Shown: piece after piece, positions 44,911-56,719 of the stretch
Numbering within the stretch: the stretch's first letter is position 1
How the letters are laid out: each line of letters starts with the position of its first letter
NCBI GenBank assembly: GCA_959347315.1
Contig: OY365810.1
Span: 12,861,597 to 12,925,596, forward strand
Length of the DNA: 64,000 bases
DNA from: Bimastos eiseni
Lineage: Eukaryota; Annelida; Clitellata; Crassiclitellata; Lumbricidae
Reading direction: 5' to 3'
Position numbers and translations under genes: made by a program
Notes under the pieces: model-generated
The model's input: only the letters and a program-made list of their open reading frames with translations
The model's database searches: none
What the model was told of the DNA's origin: nothing

Positions 44911-44918
44911 CCAATTTC

Positions 44919-45451
44919 CAGGGTTTTATGCAAGACTTGAAACTTCAAGACCAAGACGAGACCGAGACAGTGAGGTGCCGAGAACGAGACCGAGACAGTG
45001 AGGTACCAAGACCGAGACCGAGACCGAGACACTAGGTTCAAGACAGTACGAGACAGTAAAAGACAAGTGGTCCTATATAAAATGCTGTAAAAAACTAATG
45101 TATCAGTTTTCGGTAATAAGGTTCATTTGTAATTTCGATTTGAAACTTATAATGTACATAGTACCAATTCCTAAGAATAGTTTTTATGTTGCCGCGATTT
45201 ATCTTTGTCGATATTTCTTCGTTGGCCTATCTTCTGGATAGTATAAAGAAAGCCTTAAGACAGTTAACGCAAACTTATCGAGACCTCTTGTTCGACACAG
45301 AACAAGACTTTCGCTTCAAAACAGTTTCTAAAAATTCAAGACACTACCTCGAGACCGAGACCGAGACAGCAGGCATCCGAGGCCGAGACACTAAGAGACT
45401 GTCTCGAGACGTCTCGAGACCGAGACACTGTCTCGAGACCATACAACTCTG
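44919..45451. mobile_element. 533-bp hAT-type MITE of the GAGACC family, perfect target duplication
   Basis: It starts CAGGGTTTTATGCAAGACTT, and its right end complements to CAGAGTTGTATGGTCTCGAG. CCAATTTC flanks it exactly (44911-44918 and 45452-45459). Its right half is homologous to 22660-22863. Confidence 0.85.
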
Positions 45452-45459
45452 CCAATTTC

Positions 45460-46195
45460 AAAAATTCAATGGGGATTGAACGATGATCTGGTATTGTTGC
45501 GCATTATGATTATTGTTTTAGTTGTCTAAATTGTACATTTGATTTCAACTTGCAATTTATTTAACACAGTTGCTATGCATATCCTTTGTGCTGTCATTCG
45601 TATTAGAGGCTTGGCTATTGCGGACTTGATTTGGTATAGCGCCGGTGAATAAGCTGGTCTCCATGACGTGGCTTTTGTGGACGCTGAAACACTTTCGAAG
45701 ACTTACATTACATTAAAAAATGTTGATTTCTCAGAAATATTTAAAAAAGGCATTGTAGATCATTGGCGTCGCCCTCCTTCTTTATCCAGGCTTGGGACTG
45801 GCATTGTCAGAGTGTAAACAGTGTAGGAGAATCAGTTTGCATATAAATTGACCTGTAGAAAAACGTGTTGGCGAAAATAAAAAGACGGCTAGTTTGACTG
45901 TCGTCTGTAGAAGTCACTGAGCACCGCTCGCAGGGCGGTTGGTCGCGTGGACGGCGGGGTGGCTGATGCGTTGGGCGGCTTCACACAGATGGTTGCAGAG
46001 TAGAGTGGAGTGAAAAAATGAGTCATAATTGAAAGATGCAATACCTGCCAAACTTGCATCTGGCCCTAGATATACTACATGTTAAATTAATGGAACTTTG
46101 ATCAACATATTCTGCTCTCTACCGAAACTCACGAAATTACCCAATAGAAGGGGAATACGAACAAAGTGAAGGCACAGAAGATGATTCAGACATGA
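45460..46195. other. Intergenic with one copy of the GTCGCCCTCC repeat
   Basis: No gene. The repeat copy is listed separately at 45755-45828. Confidence 0.5.
45755..45828 (+). repeat. ~100-bp dispersed repeat, copy 1
   Basis: Core GGCGTCGCCCTCCTTCTTTA followed by CTTGGGACTGGCATTGTCAG. The same core recurs at 49226, 57868, 58026 and 58425. Confidence 0.8.
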
Positions 46196-46199
46196 AACC

Positions 46200-46790
46200 A
46201 TATGCTTATTTCCACTACTTCCTACCAAGATACTTCATCAACTACTTTGACAGTATCTAGGCAATGTGAACAACGAAGTCATCGGCTTCAGAGTACAGCG
46301 AGAGCGTCTGAGCGGCATGCTGCATCCGATAGAGCTGCCGCAAAAATTGCTCGTGGCGTTCTTGAAGAGTATATGCCTACGGTCTAAAAAATTTTAAAAG
46401 CCTGGTTTCATCCTGTGATTCATCATAATAGTTACTTTGGTAAACCTGTAAATATTCTGCTAACAATGATAACAGATGAACGACAGCACATCAGAGAACT
46501 AGGTTTGCGCTGAATACAACGAATGCATGCTTCAAAGTCACGTGATCGTTGAATCAGATGCTATCAAGTCAAATCACTTAATTTCGTTGTTGAAAACTAC
46601 GTATAGGATGTATTGGTTGTCAAACAAGCACACTCACAGAACCTCCAGTTACCAAGTCTATCTTTGACAAAAACCTCGAAAGTCTTGTTTGTAGCGGGAC
46701 GTCTCCTGCTATAGATTTCCCACGATTGGCTTGTCATACGTACGCAGGCTGTGAAAAGATGTGTAGACCTATAGGACCATAATAGAGGAA
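46200..46790 (+). pseudogene. Decayed invertebrate mobile-element protein
   Basis: In one frame, SERHAASDRAAAKIARGVLE ends at a stop (46384-46386). After a few bases the same region continues ILKAWFHPVIHHNSYFGKPV, then LLTMITDERQHIRELGLR and a stop. Scattered downstream pieces include AIDFPRLACHT and a Cys-rich end. The blocks W-F-x-P-V...YF, DERxHIRELxLRRIxxA and the DFP..CH motif match a high-copy, uncharacterised protein common in marine invertebrates and Hydra that behaves like a transposon gene. At least three stops or shifts are present. The superfamily is not identified. Confidence 0.5.
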
Positions 46791-46904
46791 CACTCTGGGA
46801 TCAGCCAAGAAACTATTTAATCAGAGTAGGCTTAAATGTGCATTCGCCCTCGTGTGAGCCAGGACACGCAGCCACTAAACCGTGACGGGCGACGCGAGCA
46901 CTAG

Positions 46905-47460
46905 TCACCATGATATACGCTATGCAACACTCCAGCCTTTTCTCTTCCATCAGTCCATTCTTAACTTATTCCGTCTCTCATTGCCTCCTTTTGTCCTTCC
47001 TTCAGTCCTTAATTATTTCACTTTTCTTACATTCTTCGTTTCTTCCTTCTTTATTTGATTCCTTCCTCTCTTCCCTTCTGCTTCCTTCTCCCCTTTCTCA
47101 TTTCCGTTTTCATATCCTACCGTTCCATCCCTCAATCCTTCCGCTGCACTTCTAGGGTCTCTTTCCTTTTTACTTCCTTTCTTCTCTCATTCACTCCATC
47201 CTCCTGCCTTTTCTTAGTACATTCGCTACATTCTTCCTTCCTTTTTTCCATACTTCCTTTCTTCCTTCCTTCCTTCCATTCATCCACTCTTCCTTCCCAT
47301 CTATATTCCTTCCTCCCTTCCTACATCCAGCCTTCCTTCCTTCTTTCCTTTCTTCATTTTTTCTTTATTCCTTCCTTCTTTCCAAACTTCCTTGTTTCAT
47401 TTCCTTCTTTCCATGGTTCCTTCCTTCCTTTCTGCATCCAGCCTTCCTTCTTGAGAGACG
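46905..47460. repeat. Pyrimidine-rich (CTTC)n low-complexity tract
   Basis: About 550 bases of C/T-rich DNA with CCTTCCTT motifs. Open frames through it (Ser/Leu/Phe-rich) are artefacts. Confidence 0.9.
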
Positions 47461-48050
47461 CAACGACCCGTCCGTACGTCCGTTTGTGCGTCCGATCATC
47501 TGTTCCACTCACACCGTTCTGTGTTAGACGGTAAATTCGTTAATCTATAACACTAATTCCTGATCGTTAAAATCCGCATTAATGTTTTTTAATCGAAATT
47601 AACGCGCATCAAAAAGTTCGTTATCTATCATTTGCTGATTTACGAGAGACTGCTAAAAAATTTGCTGTGAATGGCGAAATAATTGAGTGGCGTAGACTGT
47701 GTGTGATATTGCGATCTTATAATCCTACTCATAAACTTCTATGTAATTTATTTGATATAAATATATATGAAATTATAAATATATATATATATATATATTT
47801 ATAATTTAAATTTATAATTTATAATATATATATATATGATGAAACAATATTAGGCCTATATATGTAATTATATTTAAGTTCATTACCTGCTTCGTGCCTT
47901 AACTGATAACTTTATCTGGCAAACACTGTCTTTTGTTTGCCTAATGTGGCTAACACGTTTTAGAAATGTTGCGCAAATATAGTTTCACTTTGTTGATGTG
48001 GCTTTCAGTCCTGGCAGACTCGCCATAAATGAAAGATCCCAAAAAAGATT
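47461..48050. other. Intergenic, AT-rich
   Basis: It includes a (TA)n/TTTATAAT palindromic tract at about 47757-47840. No gene. Confidence 0.6.
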
Positions 48051-49040
48051 AAAAGTCCGGACAGATATTTAGAGCATATGGAAAGAATACTGACGGTCGG
48101 AAGAAGTGACTGTCAGGGATTGACGGTGCCAGGGCTGACAGAGCTGACATGCGGAAGGAATGTCTGTTGCCCTATAATACAATTCGAGAGCAACAGCTAG
48201 TGCCAGATATCAGATAACATATTTGTGGTGTCAGTGGCGGAGCTTCCAGTCCCGGCAGACTGCCAGAAATAAAAGATCCAAAAACAGATTAAAAGTCGTG
48301 GCAGAGAGCCTACAAAAAGTACATGTCTACTGACGGTCAGAAGAAATGACCCTGTCAGAGATTGACGGTGCCAAAGCTGACAGAGCTGACAGGCTGATGG
48401 ACTAGCTGTTGCCCTCGAATACAATTCGAGAGCAACAACTAGCTAGCACCCCATGTCAGATAACAGATTTGCGGTGTCAATGGCGACGGTGCCATGTCGG
48501 ACAGATATCTAGAGCATATGGAAAGATATCCAGAGCATATGGAAAGATATCTAGAGCATATGGAAAGATATTTAGAGCATATGAAAGGATATTTAGAGCA
48601 TATGGAAAGATATCTAGAGCATATGGAAAGATATTTAGAGCATATGGAAAGATATCTAGAGCATATGGAAAGATATCTAGAGCATATGGAAAGATATCTA
48701 GAGCATATGGAAAGTATTCTGACGGTCGGAAGAAGTGACTGTCAGGGATTGACGGTGCCAGAGCTGACAGAGCTGACATGCGGAAGGAATAGCTATTGCC
48801 CTCGAATACAATTCGAGAGCAACAGCTACTGCACATGTCAGATAACAGATTTGCGGTGTCAGTGGCGGCAGTGCCATGTCTTACGGAGCTTCCAGTCCTG
48901 GCAGACTCGCCAGAAATGAAAGATCCAAGAACAGATTAAAAGTCCGGACAGATTATGGAAAAAATACTGACGGTCAGAAGAAATGACTGTCAGGGATTGT
49001 CGGTGCCAGAGCTGACAGGCGGCCAGGACGGACGGTGCCA
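48051..49040. repeat. Nested satellite: four diverged long units
   Basis: The block TGACGGTCGGAAGAA...GTCAGGGATTGACGGTGCC recurs at 48091, 48331, 48720 and 48968. It is accompanied by AATACAATTCGAGAGCAACA and AGTCCTGGCAGACTCGCCAG segments in the same order. Unit lengths differ (about 240, 390 and 250 bp), mainly because of the internal 21-mer expansion in unit three. Confidence 0.85.
48503..48714. repeat. 21-bp tandem repeat, ~10 copies, inside the satellite
   Basis: Unit GATATCTAGAGCATATGGAA plus A, with C/T variants. Because 21 is a multiple of 3, several frames are open through it. There is no spacer, so it is not a CRISPR. Confidence 0.95.
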
Positions 49041-49225
49041 AAACTGCCGAAGTTCTCTGACCTGTTTAATTTATTAATACGCTGATGATGTAGGCCCTTT
49101 AATTAACATAACGCTTCCTTTAACTGAGTTGCTTAATCGATTAAACGTTGTAAGGAAAAATGCTGTAGACTTCTACACGTCAAAAATCTCTCAGACTTAC
49201 ATGTATAGACTGTTATAGCTATAGT

Positions 49226-49339
49226 AGAAGTAGTTTCAGTTTAACGACACTCTGTGATAACATATAGATTATTAGCATCGCCCTCCTCCTTTATCTAGGC
49301 TTGGGACTGGCACTGTCAGAGTGCAAACAGTGGAGGAGT
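49226..49339 (+). repeat. ~100-bp dispersed repeat, copy 2
   Basis: Reads AACGACACTCTGTGATAACA, then ATTAGCATCGCCCTCCTCCT and CTTGGGACTGGCACTGTCAG, ending at GTGGAGGAGTTT. Confidence 0.85.
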
Positions 49340-49490
49340 TTGGACTACTTGCCAGCGTTGTCTTTTTATGTAGTCCAGATGTTGTAAGGATACTTGTCAT
49401 GTCCATCGCTATAGGACACTATACCTAACTTATTATAGGCCACGCCTAAAGCACCGAAAGCTATTGATACTGGACACCAACATTAGTAGG

Positions 49491-49799
49491 TAAGGCTGTC
49501 AAAAAATTTTGAACTCACGACCAGGGTACCCGTCGATCCACTTGGTCGGGTACCCGAGTACCCGCCTGCGCGAATATTTTGTTACGAAATGTAGGGAATT
49601 GCGCATTTTTACGGAATGTCGGGCACCCCAGAATCGATTTCATAGCCCGGGCAGTCAGCCAATATGACCAACGGAATATTTCTGGCATATGTTCAGGTAA
49701 AATCGCGCATTTTTACGGAATTGCGGATACCCGAAAACCAATTTCATTACCCGGATAGTCAGCCTAGGTCGTGGACCCGAGTACCCGTTGACAGTCTTA
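49491..49799. mobile_element. 309-bp MITE with perfect 8-bp target duplication
   Basis: The left end is TAAGGCTGTCAA and the right end is TTGACAGTCTTA (inverted, one mismatch). TTAGTAGG flanks exactly at 49483-49490 and 49800-49807. The interior is dominated by GGGTACCCG/ACCCGAGTACCCG palindromes. An 8-bp duplication suggests hAT, though the termini are not the usual CAG. Confidence 0.8.
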
Positions 49800-49924
49800 T
49801 TAGTAGGCCTACACCACATTCGGTCTAGAGCAAGTCAGAGTGTTATAGCTTAACCTAGGCCTATCTTGTATATTAGCTGGTATATATCAGTATTATTAAA
49901 GTATTAAAGTAGATATGCAATTAT

Positions 49925-50091
49925 CAGCGGCTTCCAACCGGTGGCAGGCCTACCGATAATCTATTCTAATTAAATAAATTACCAAAGAACGCTTCTGGCA
50001 AGTTTTTTCCTGTTGGGGTACGCACACAAATATTTTTTTAGTTTGGGGCAGGCTTAGGCCTGCAACAAAAAAGAAGGTTGGGAACCGCCGA
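49925..50091. mobile_element. Probable hAT-type MITE (CAGCGG ends)
   Basis: CAGCGGCTTCCAACCGGTGG at the left, and complement CGGCGGTTCCCAACCTTC at the right. CAGNGGTTCCCAACC is a well-known hAT terminus. The flanks do not give a clean 8-bp duplication. Confidence 0.5.
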
Positions 50092-50099
50092 TATAAGTT

Positions 50100-52650
50100 A
50101 TCGAGTCTAAACGAACTGCAAACTATTTCAAGACCTTTCAGTAGGCTTAACCTAGGCCTACAAGCCTAGCTGAAACATTAGCATAATAACATAATAATTA
50201 AACATTCACCTCCTGCGTTCAACCATCGTCCTCGTGGCTGCAATCGAAGGAAGCAAATTGCTGGAAGCGACAAACATTATGTCTTTCTGCTGCATTCAGT
50301 AGCAAAAAACACAATATTTTAATATAAAGCATATAATTGTTGTGGTTAGAAGTCACCGAGTCTCGATAACTTAATTAGCCTACTCATAATAAAATAAAGA
50401 ATTTTATTCTATATAAACAATAATTATAACAAATTAAATAAACAAACATAAATTTAAAATATAGAAAAATACTTTTATCAACTTATTCAAATAAATTTAA
50501 ATATTAAATTAAATTTAAAAATCAGATATAAATAATGTTAAAACCTTTTCTACAACATGTATCTTGGCCTATGCAGAATTAAGCGACTGAGTCTCACTAG
50601 CTTAATCAAATAAAACATAAGTAGTCCTAGGCCTATGCATTTAGCTTGTGACGCTACAGAAGTTATAATGAGCTTGATCGAAGAAGGCGTTACTTCGAAA
50701 ATTTCAGCCTAGGCCTCAGCCTACGAATCGTTACATCGCTCAATTAATTGAAAATTTCGAAAAAAAAATCGTTGTTTGTAATAATTTGGGTATACCTAAT
50801 GCCCTTCGACGAAAATTCGATCGAAACATCAGTTAGCGCAGCAGAAATATGAAGAATTTCGATAAATATCTGCACATTTTCAGAATTTCATGGTAATGAA
50901 TGCGGCGCCGACTAGCTGTGATGCGCAATTTACAATGACGTCAATGGTCTGCATCTGGGCCTGAGACAATCATTATCTACGTCGTTTAATTGACTTTTAG
51001 CAAAGTTCTAGAGTTTTTGGGAGTTAAGCATGTATGTAATTAAGTAAGTAAGTAAGTAAAACATTCTTTATTTTTCACCAGATCAGTTTACATTCGGAAG
51101 CAGCAGAATCATGAAATCTTATTGGTGATTATATAAACCATAGTTAACCAACTGTATATCCGCACTTTGGTGCACAGTAATTTAAAGGTACAACGTTCTG
51201 ATTAAAACGCAACTTCGCGCTCTAGGACATATTTTATTATCTGCCTGTGAAGTAATATAATTAGGCCGCGACTACATGCTCAACTTGGCTATCCCCTTTC
51301 CTTTGAAGTCCAAAAATGCTTGATTTATCCTTCATCTCTGCATGCCAATCACCCACCGTCATGATCTGCCTCAGGCTCTTCTGTCTATGACCCCTCGTAC
51401 TTTTCACTCAAAACTGATGTGTCATGCATCTCATCAAAGAATTTATAGTATAGGCCTACATGTCTCTGTAGTGTAACTCTGCTTCAACTAATCCTCCGCC
51501 TTCCCACTCTCGTCCTAAGCGACAACTTCCTTAACAGCTGCTCTGTCAGGTCTTGATCCTCTGGCAACGGGATTTAGCCTCAACCGAACTTACCCTTTGA
51601 CTCGGCTTTGAGCAACCCTCCATTCTGAATCGCCGCAGTGCTCTACTTTTATAAACCCATTGAGATCTGTTACCTTTAGCCATTTAAACATGTCTAATGT
51701 CAGGTACACTGCACAGCAATCAAGATTTAACATTACAAAATAATAAAGGCACGTAAGCTGCTGGATTAGCCTCATTAGTATATATTGATTCATTGATTAT
51801 CAATAATTATTATCAAGGAATTTAGTGCATCTTGGACAGGGCTGCAAACATGTCAGTTTTTAAGTTATTTGGTTTTTTGGTTTTTTAAAAAAAGCCCAAA
51901 AAACCAAAAATGGTAATATTTTGGTTTTTGGTTATTTGAAATATTTTTATTCAATTTACTAATATTTCTATTATATTACTAATTGGGTGTTATTTAGTCC
52001 GAAATCATGCTAAATTAATCATAAAAACGAGTACTTGGGCTCTTTTTCATGCTGTGTTTGATGCTTTTTATAACAACACTATTGTGACAAAACCCAAAGG
52101 TAAACTAAAAGCCAAGTAACCAAATAAAACCAAAAAGCCAACTTTTGATTTGTAATAAATCCTGTTTTTTTGCACCTCTGGTTCTGACAACGCTATTCTG
52201 GCAACTGACATTGTCGACAGGGTTTTCTCGGCGGCATCAGTTTCACCGAGATCTTTGTCTCCTTCAACCACTTGTAAGAAAAAGCTCTTCACTCAAGGGA
52301 TGACAACAATTCCGAAATGGAACATTAAGAGGATCAGGTTGACTGCTCTTGCGGATGCAGGTAAGTTTGAGTCTTCATGAAGGTAAGTTTGGGTCTTCAT
52401 GAAGGTAAGTTTTAGTCTTCACGAAGACTCCAGACGAATCCAGGAAGAGGGCTGCTGATGAAAATCCTCGGAGGCTTAGAGAAGATTGTCAATCCCTCCT
52501 GGCTTATGAGCATAAATAGATGCTATTTTGAACATGAAGACCGTGCTGTTTATAAACTTGTAACGACCACGGTTGAGGCCAGAACGAAAATCCAAAATTC
52601 ATCCAAAATTTCAAGTTTTCAGCCAGAAACTTTTAAATCTCCAGTCGCAA
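50100..52650. other. Intergenic, no gene seen
   Basis: Very AT-rich at 50330-50560. (AGTA)n lies near 51041. A CAGGGCTGCAAAC terminus at 51837 and the complement CAGAGGTGCAAAA at about 52176 could be another hAT pair, but no target duplication was found. Confidence 0.5.
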
Positions 52651-52661
52651 TGAAAATATCA

Positions 52662-53218
52662 GAGTTCGACCGTACGTATGGATCGTACGCTATTTTTTCT
52701 GCTGAAATGCGTACCGTACGCGTACGCTATTTTTTGACTAAATTAATAAATAGCGTACGCTAATTTTTCTGCATTACGTGTTAGTTGAAATAATTTCTTT
52801 TTTATAGAATTAACCAAGAATTAAAAAAATTAAAAATTAAAGAATGGAAAACGTTTTAAAACAATCCCGTGAACAATTGTGTATTTTTATTCCAATTTTC
52901 TAATAATAAACTACGGTCATAAATTGATTAAATTCCAGCAGTGAGTTTTGAATTTTATCACAAAATTCATCTTTATCACTATAATATCAACAGTATTATA
53001 AAGAATGAATGTATGAAGTTGCAAAACGTAATAAAAACGAGAAAAAAACGACGAGAAAATGACGAGAAAAAAATTGTGACGTCACGAGAAGCAACTAATA
53101 TTAAAGGCTGCTCATACGTACGGAATACGAACGTACCGTACGCGCACGCTATTATTTTTAGTAAATTACGTACCGTACGCGTACGCTATCTTCTGCCCTA
53201 ACGTACGGTCGAACTTTG
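52662..53218. mobile_element. 557-bp foldback-type MITE rich in CGTACG
   Basis: The left end is GAGTTCGACCGTACGT and the complement of the right end is CAAAGTTCGACCGTACGT. The decamer GAAAATATCA flanks both sides (52652-52661 and 53219-53228). Multiple CGTACGCGTACG-type palindromes lie near both ends. A 9-10 bp duplication with palindromic ends suggests a MULE or foldback-type element. No transposase. Confidence 0.75.
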
Positions 53219-53228
53219 GAAAATATCA

Positions 53229-53835
53229 TTAATCAGAAAATATCATCATTACTCAATAAAGCTAATAAGACACGCATTGAAACTTATCGTCTTTAAGCAT
53301 TGTCAATATTTGGCTGGGGTTATGGCCATTTCCTTCTACGTTGACCTTTTGAAGTCCGTGTTTAGGGGTGACCCCATGGTCGGATTTTTGGGGATTCTCA
53401 TTATGTTATTCAGCGATGAATTCTGAGCAGGAAACCGTTTAAAAAGCTTCTGTAGCAATTTTACCCAGGTCAAACTGTATTTTGCCTGGACTACCACTCG
53501 AGAAGGCAAGCGCTCGGCACATGTTCAGTCACGGAGGCTGCGTCGAATCAGTTGGGTTGTCCAAAGGATAGTCCAAGGGACATCAATCAGAGTTCGGTTC
53601 CCAGAGGGTCAGAGGAGGCAAAGTAGTTGTTAATGGTGTTAATTTGGTGTGTACGCAGTAGTTTTGTTTATGTGTATGTGTGAGTGTGTATATGCATATG
53701 CATATGTGTACATTGCGCATGCGTGTGTACAGATGCGGGTGAATGCGCGTGTGTTGGTGAATGTATGAGGCAAGCGGAATGAGGCGTGGTTGACTGATAT
53801 GCCTTGTATTACGGATCGATAAGCGGATTATTTGG
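53229..53835. other. Intergenic, no gene seen
   Basis: A GT-rich microsatellite-like stretch at about 53650-53770. No gene. Confidence 0.5.
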
Positions 53836-53839
53836 GAGC

Positions 53840-54255
53840 TGGACGCTGCAGCGAAGAGAGAGGGAGATATGTGGGGAGAGTGGAGAGAGTGGGAGGCAGG
53901 AAGAGGAAGGGAGGCAGGAGGAAGGAGAGATGGAAGGGAAGGGGATGAGGAAGGGTAGGTGGATCGGAAAGGAGGAGCAGGAGGAGGCGGACGAGGAAGA
54001 GGAGGATGAGAGGATGGAGGGGAAGGTTAGGAGGAAATATGGCAGGGGAAGGCGGAGGAGAAGAAGGAGGAAGAGGAGGAGGAAGAGGAAAAGGAGGTGG
54101 AAGGAACCGTAATTAATTTGTGAAACGACCCAACGGTGGCTTCACGGGTTGACGGAGAAAGCAGCGAAGAGAATCGAAGGAGGAGGAGGAGGAACAGGAG
54201 GAGGAAGAAGAGGAGGAGGAAGAGGAGGAGACAGAGGAGGAGGAGGAGGAGGAAA
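53840..54255. repeat. Purine-rich (GGA)n tract
   Basis: GAGGAGGAAG-type low complexity interrupted by about 60 bases of normal sequence at 54105-54170. Glu/Arg-rich open frames here are artefacts. Confidence 0.9.
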
Positions 54256-54694
54256 CAAATGAAATGATCGATAAATCGCAGGAAAGCAACCGAATCGAAG
54301 ACGTTCATTAATTCCAATCGATCCATATATTTGTGCCATTTGCGTTGCCTCTGCATGTGGGCCTTTATATGGCCAGGCGACAAAGAAGCAGGATATATTC
54401 TATGGGACTTTGCGTGTTGACGTCTATAGCGCCAGGGAATAATACACAAACGATGTCCATACTGTGTAGGGCATACACCCGCCAACCCATGCATAGACAT
54501 ATGCACGCATAGATGCAAACAGACGAACCACCAGACAAGCAAACAGACGCCTCATCTCTACGACTCTTCTAAAGAGCAGCAGAGGATGCTTCGGGTTTAA
54601 TGCACACAACGCTGTCTTCTTCACTTCAGTAGGCCTAGAGGTCTAGTTGTAGTCGAGGTGGTAATAAAAGTCGTGGGAGAAGTTGTAGCAGTGA
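54256..54694. other. Intergenic, no gene seen
   Basis: Ordinary sequence between two low-complexity tracts. Confidence 0.5.
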
Positions 54695-54890
54695 GTCGTG
54701 GCGGTGGTGGTGGCAGCAGTGATGATAATGATGATGATTAAGGAGAGGAACATGTCGACGATGACGACGACGACGACGACGACGACGACGATGATGATGA
54801 TGACGATTATTATTATTATTATTGTTATGATGATGATGATGATGACGACGACGATGACGATGACGATGACGATGATGATGCATCGCATTG
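54695..54890. repeat. (GAT)n/(GAC)n/(ATT)n trinucleotide microsatellite
   Basis: Compound GATGAT, GACGAC and ATTATT runs, open in all frames. Confidence 0.95.
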
Positions 54891-55655
54891 ATACATAGCC
54901 TGCGTACGCTATGCTGCACCTGCCATCCATCTTGCTTTTTTACTGTTTATATAGTTGGCCCAACTCCTTCACTTATATCTCTTTCTCTGAAAGTCTTTCA
55001 AGCCCTCATCCAGATCTTCGTATTTCACAAGCTGACAACGCTTCAAGATGGATCGCTTAAGCAAACAACAATTGCTTTCAGAGATATCGCTTGAGCAAAG
55101 AATGATCGCTTAAGCGAAGTGATAGATTACTGCGGATGTGGATGATCAGCGTAACGTAATCGCTTAAGCAGAGACAGCACCCACGTGTGACCTGTTCTGC
55201 TGGTGAGTCTTGGCAGCTGTGTCTGCTATAAACAGGCGCTACAATGGCTTCAGTATTCAAGAGATTTGAAATATGAGATCGTGAACGAAACCTAATTGTC
55301 AACTTTTAGAAGCACCTCTAGAGAAACTCATCGGATATTGCTCATCATTATGATCCTAACAGAATGTCTACAATGAATTGCAAGAGTCGGAAGAATGTTT
55401 TACTACATGGTGGATATGTCGATCAAAAATCAATAACAAACACATGTCACCAGCCCGTGGTTGTATAGTTAAAATACATTAAGCTGAATTGAAATGGAAA
55501 AAACATGAGTAGCCTAATAGTAGAAGTCTAGAGCCCGTATTCTTTGTGACGTGTACCGTGTTCCAACACAGGGACTATATGCAATGTACACAATTGTTTC
55601 ATGCATTGTCCTGGATATATTCTATATATTTATCAGCATAAATGTTCTATGATTG
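54891..55655. other. Intergenic, no gene seen
   Basis: A TCGCTTAAGC motif recurs around 55032, 55084, 55108 and 55159, a small degenerate repeat cluster. Confidence 0.5.
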
Positions 55656-55661
55656 AGTCAG

Positions 55662-55770
55662 TGAGCAAACACTTAATGACCTGTGAGCAAGCACTTAATG
55701 ACCCGCGAGCAAACACTTAATGACCCGCGAGCAGGCACTTAATGACCTGTGAGCAAGCATTTAAAGACCT
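55662..55770. repeat. ~21-bp tandem repeat, 5 copies
   Basis: Unit GTGAGCAAACACTTAATGACC with CGCGAG and GCAAGCA variants. Confidence 0.85.
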
Positions 55771-55864
55771 GTGACGGACTGACGGACAGATCTAGGACGG
55801 ATGCATCACACTGTGTCCGATCTAGATCCATTGGCCCTTTGGGCTGACCGTACAAAGGCTTCCT

Positions 55865-56600
55865 CAGTGTCAAGCTCTTCTTTCCTTCTATCCTCCCTTA
55901 CTTCTCTCCTAAGTTCCTTTCCTCCTTCTGTCATGAAATCATTCACATATTCTTACATCCATTCCTTCGTTCGATCCATCAATCCGTCCTTACTTCATTC
56001 CTAGTTCCATTCCTCCCTTCCATCCATTCACCCACCCACCCTCCCTTCCTTTCTTCATTCATTCCTTCCTTCCATCTCTTCCTCCAACCTTCTTTCCTTC
56101 CTCCATCTTTTCTTCAATACCTATCCTGTCTCTCATACATCCCTCCTCTCTCATCATTCCTTCCTCTCCTTCCGTTCCTCATTTCGTCCTTCCTTCCTTT
56201 TTTCAGTTTTCCTTTCCTTTCCTCCTTCCCTTCTGTCTTTCTCCCTCCATTTTTCCATCCGTCATCATTCCCTACCTCCTACGCTCCATCCCTTCCTTAA
56301 TCCCTGTAGCTACTTTCAGGTGATATCAATGACCATTCCTATGTTCCCATGAATCCATGAATTCGTTATGATGATGGTAGGTTGCGAGGACTTGTCGGTT
56401 GATTCTGTTCTAAACCTATGCGATTGGGCGAGGCAAGGGATTGGAAGGACTGTCGTAACCTCTTCCCCTCCTTTCCAGCGTCCATCTATCCCCTCCTCAT
56501 TAATCCACATCTCTCTCCCTCCTTCCCTGTCTCCACATCTCCCTCCCTGCTTCCCTCCCTCCATATCTCCCGTATTTCCTCCCTTATTCCCAGCCTCCGT
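55865..56600. repeat. Pyrimidine-rich tract
   Basis: CTTCCTTCC-rich DNA to about 56310 and again at 56455-56600, separated by about 140 bases of mixed sequence. Confidence 0.85.
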
Positions 56601-56719
56601 CGCTCTGGTCGTCGTGCGACTGGGCTTTGCATGCATGGTTGGAGACTGGAGATGGGCTGCTGCGTGCGTGGCACTGAATCGACGCAGCAGACCAGTCGCA
56701 GCAGCTGACCCAGGATAAA

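Noticed and set aside
46910..47534. Ser/Leu/Phe-rich open frames
   Set aside because: Pyrimidine-tract artefact.
48503..48714. CRISPR-like array or heptapeptide-repeat protein
   Set aside because: Contiguous 21-mers without spacers. Frames are open only because 21 is divisible by three, and the same is true on the opposite strand.
51837..52180. hAT element with CAGGGCTGCAAAC ends
   Set aside because: The ends are suggestive, but the flanking octamers do not match in any register.
52440..52480. Hammerhead-ribozyme-like CTGATGA motif
   Set aside because: No paired stems or second conserved core at the required spacing.
53804..54542. Glu/Arg-rich and Leu-rich open frames
   Set aside because: Both derive from the (GGA)n tract read on opposite strands.
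54635..54930. His-rich, Ile-rich and Met/Thr-rich frames
   Set aside because: Trinucleotide microsatellite read in different frames.
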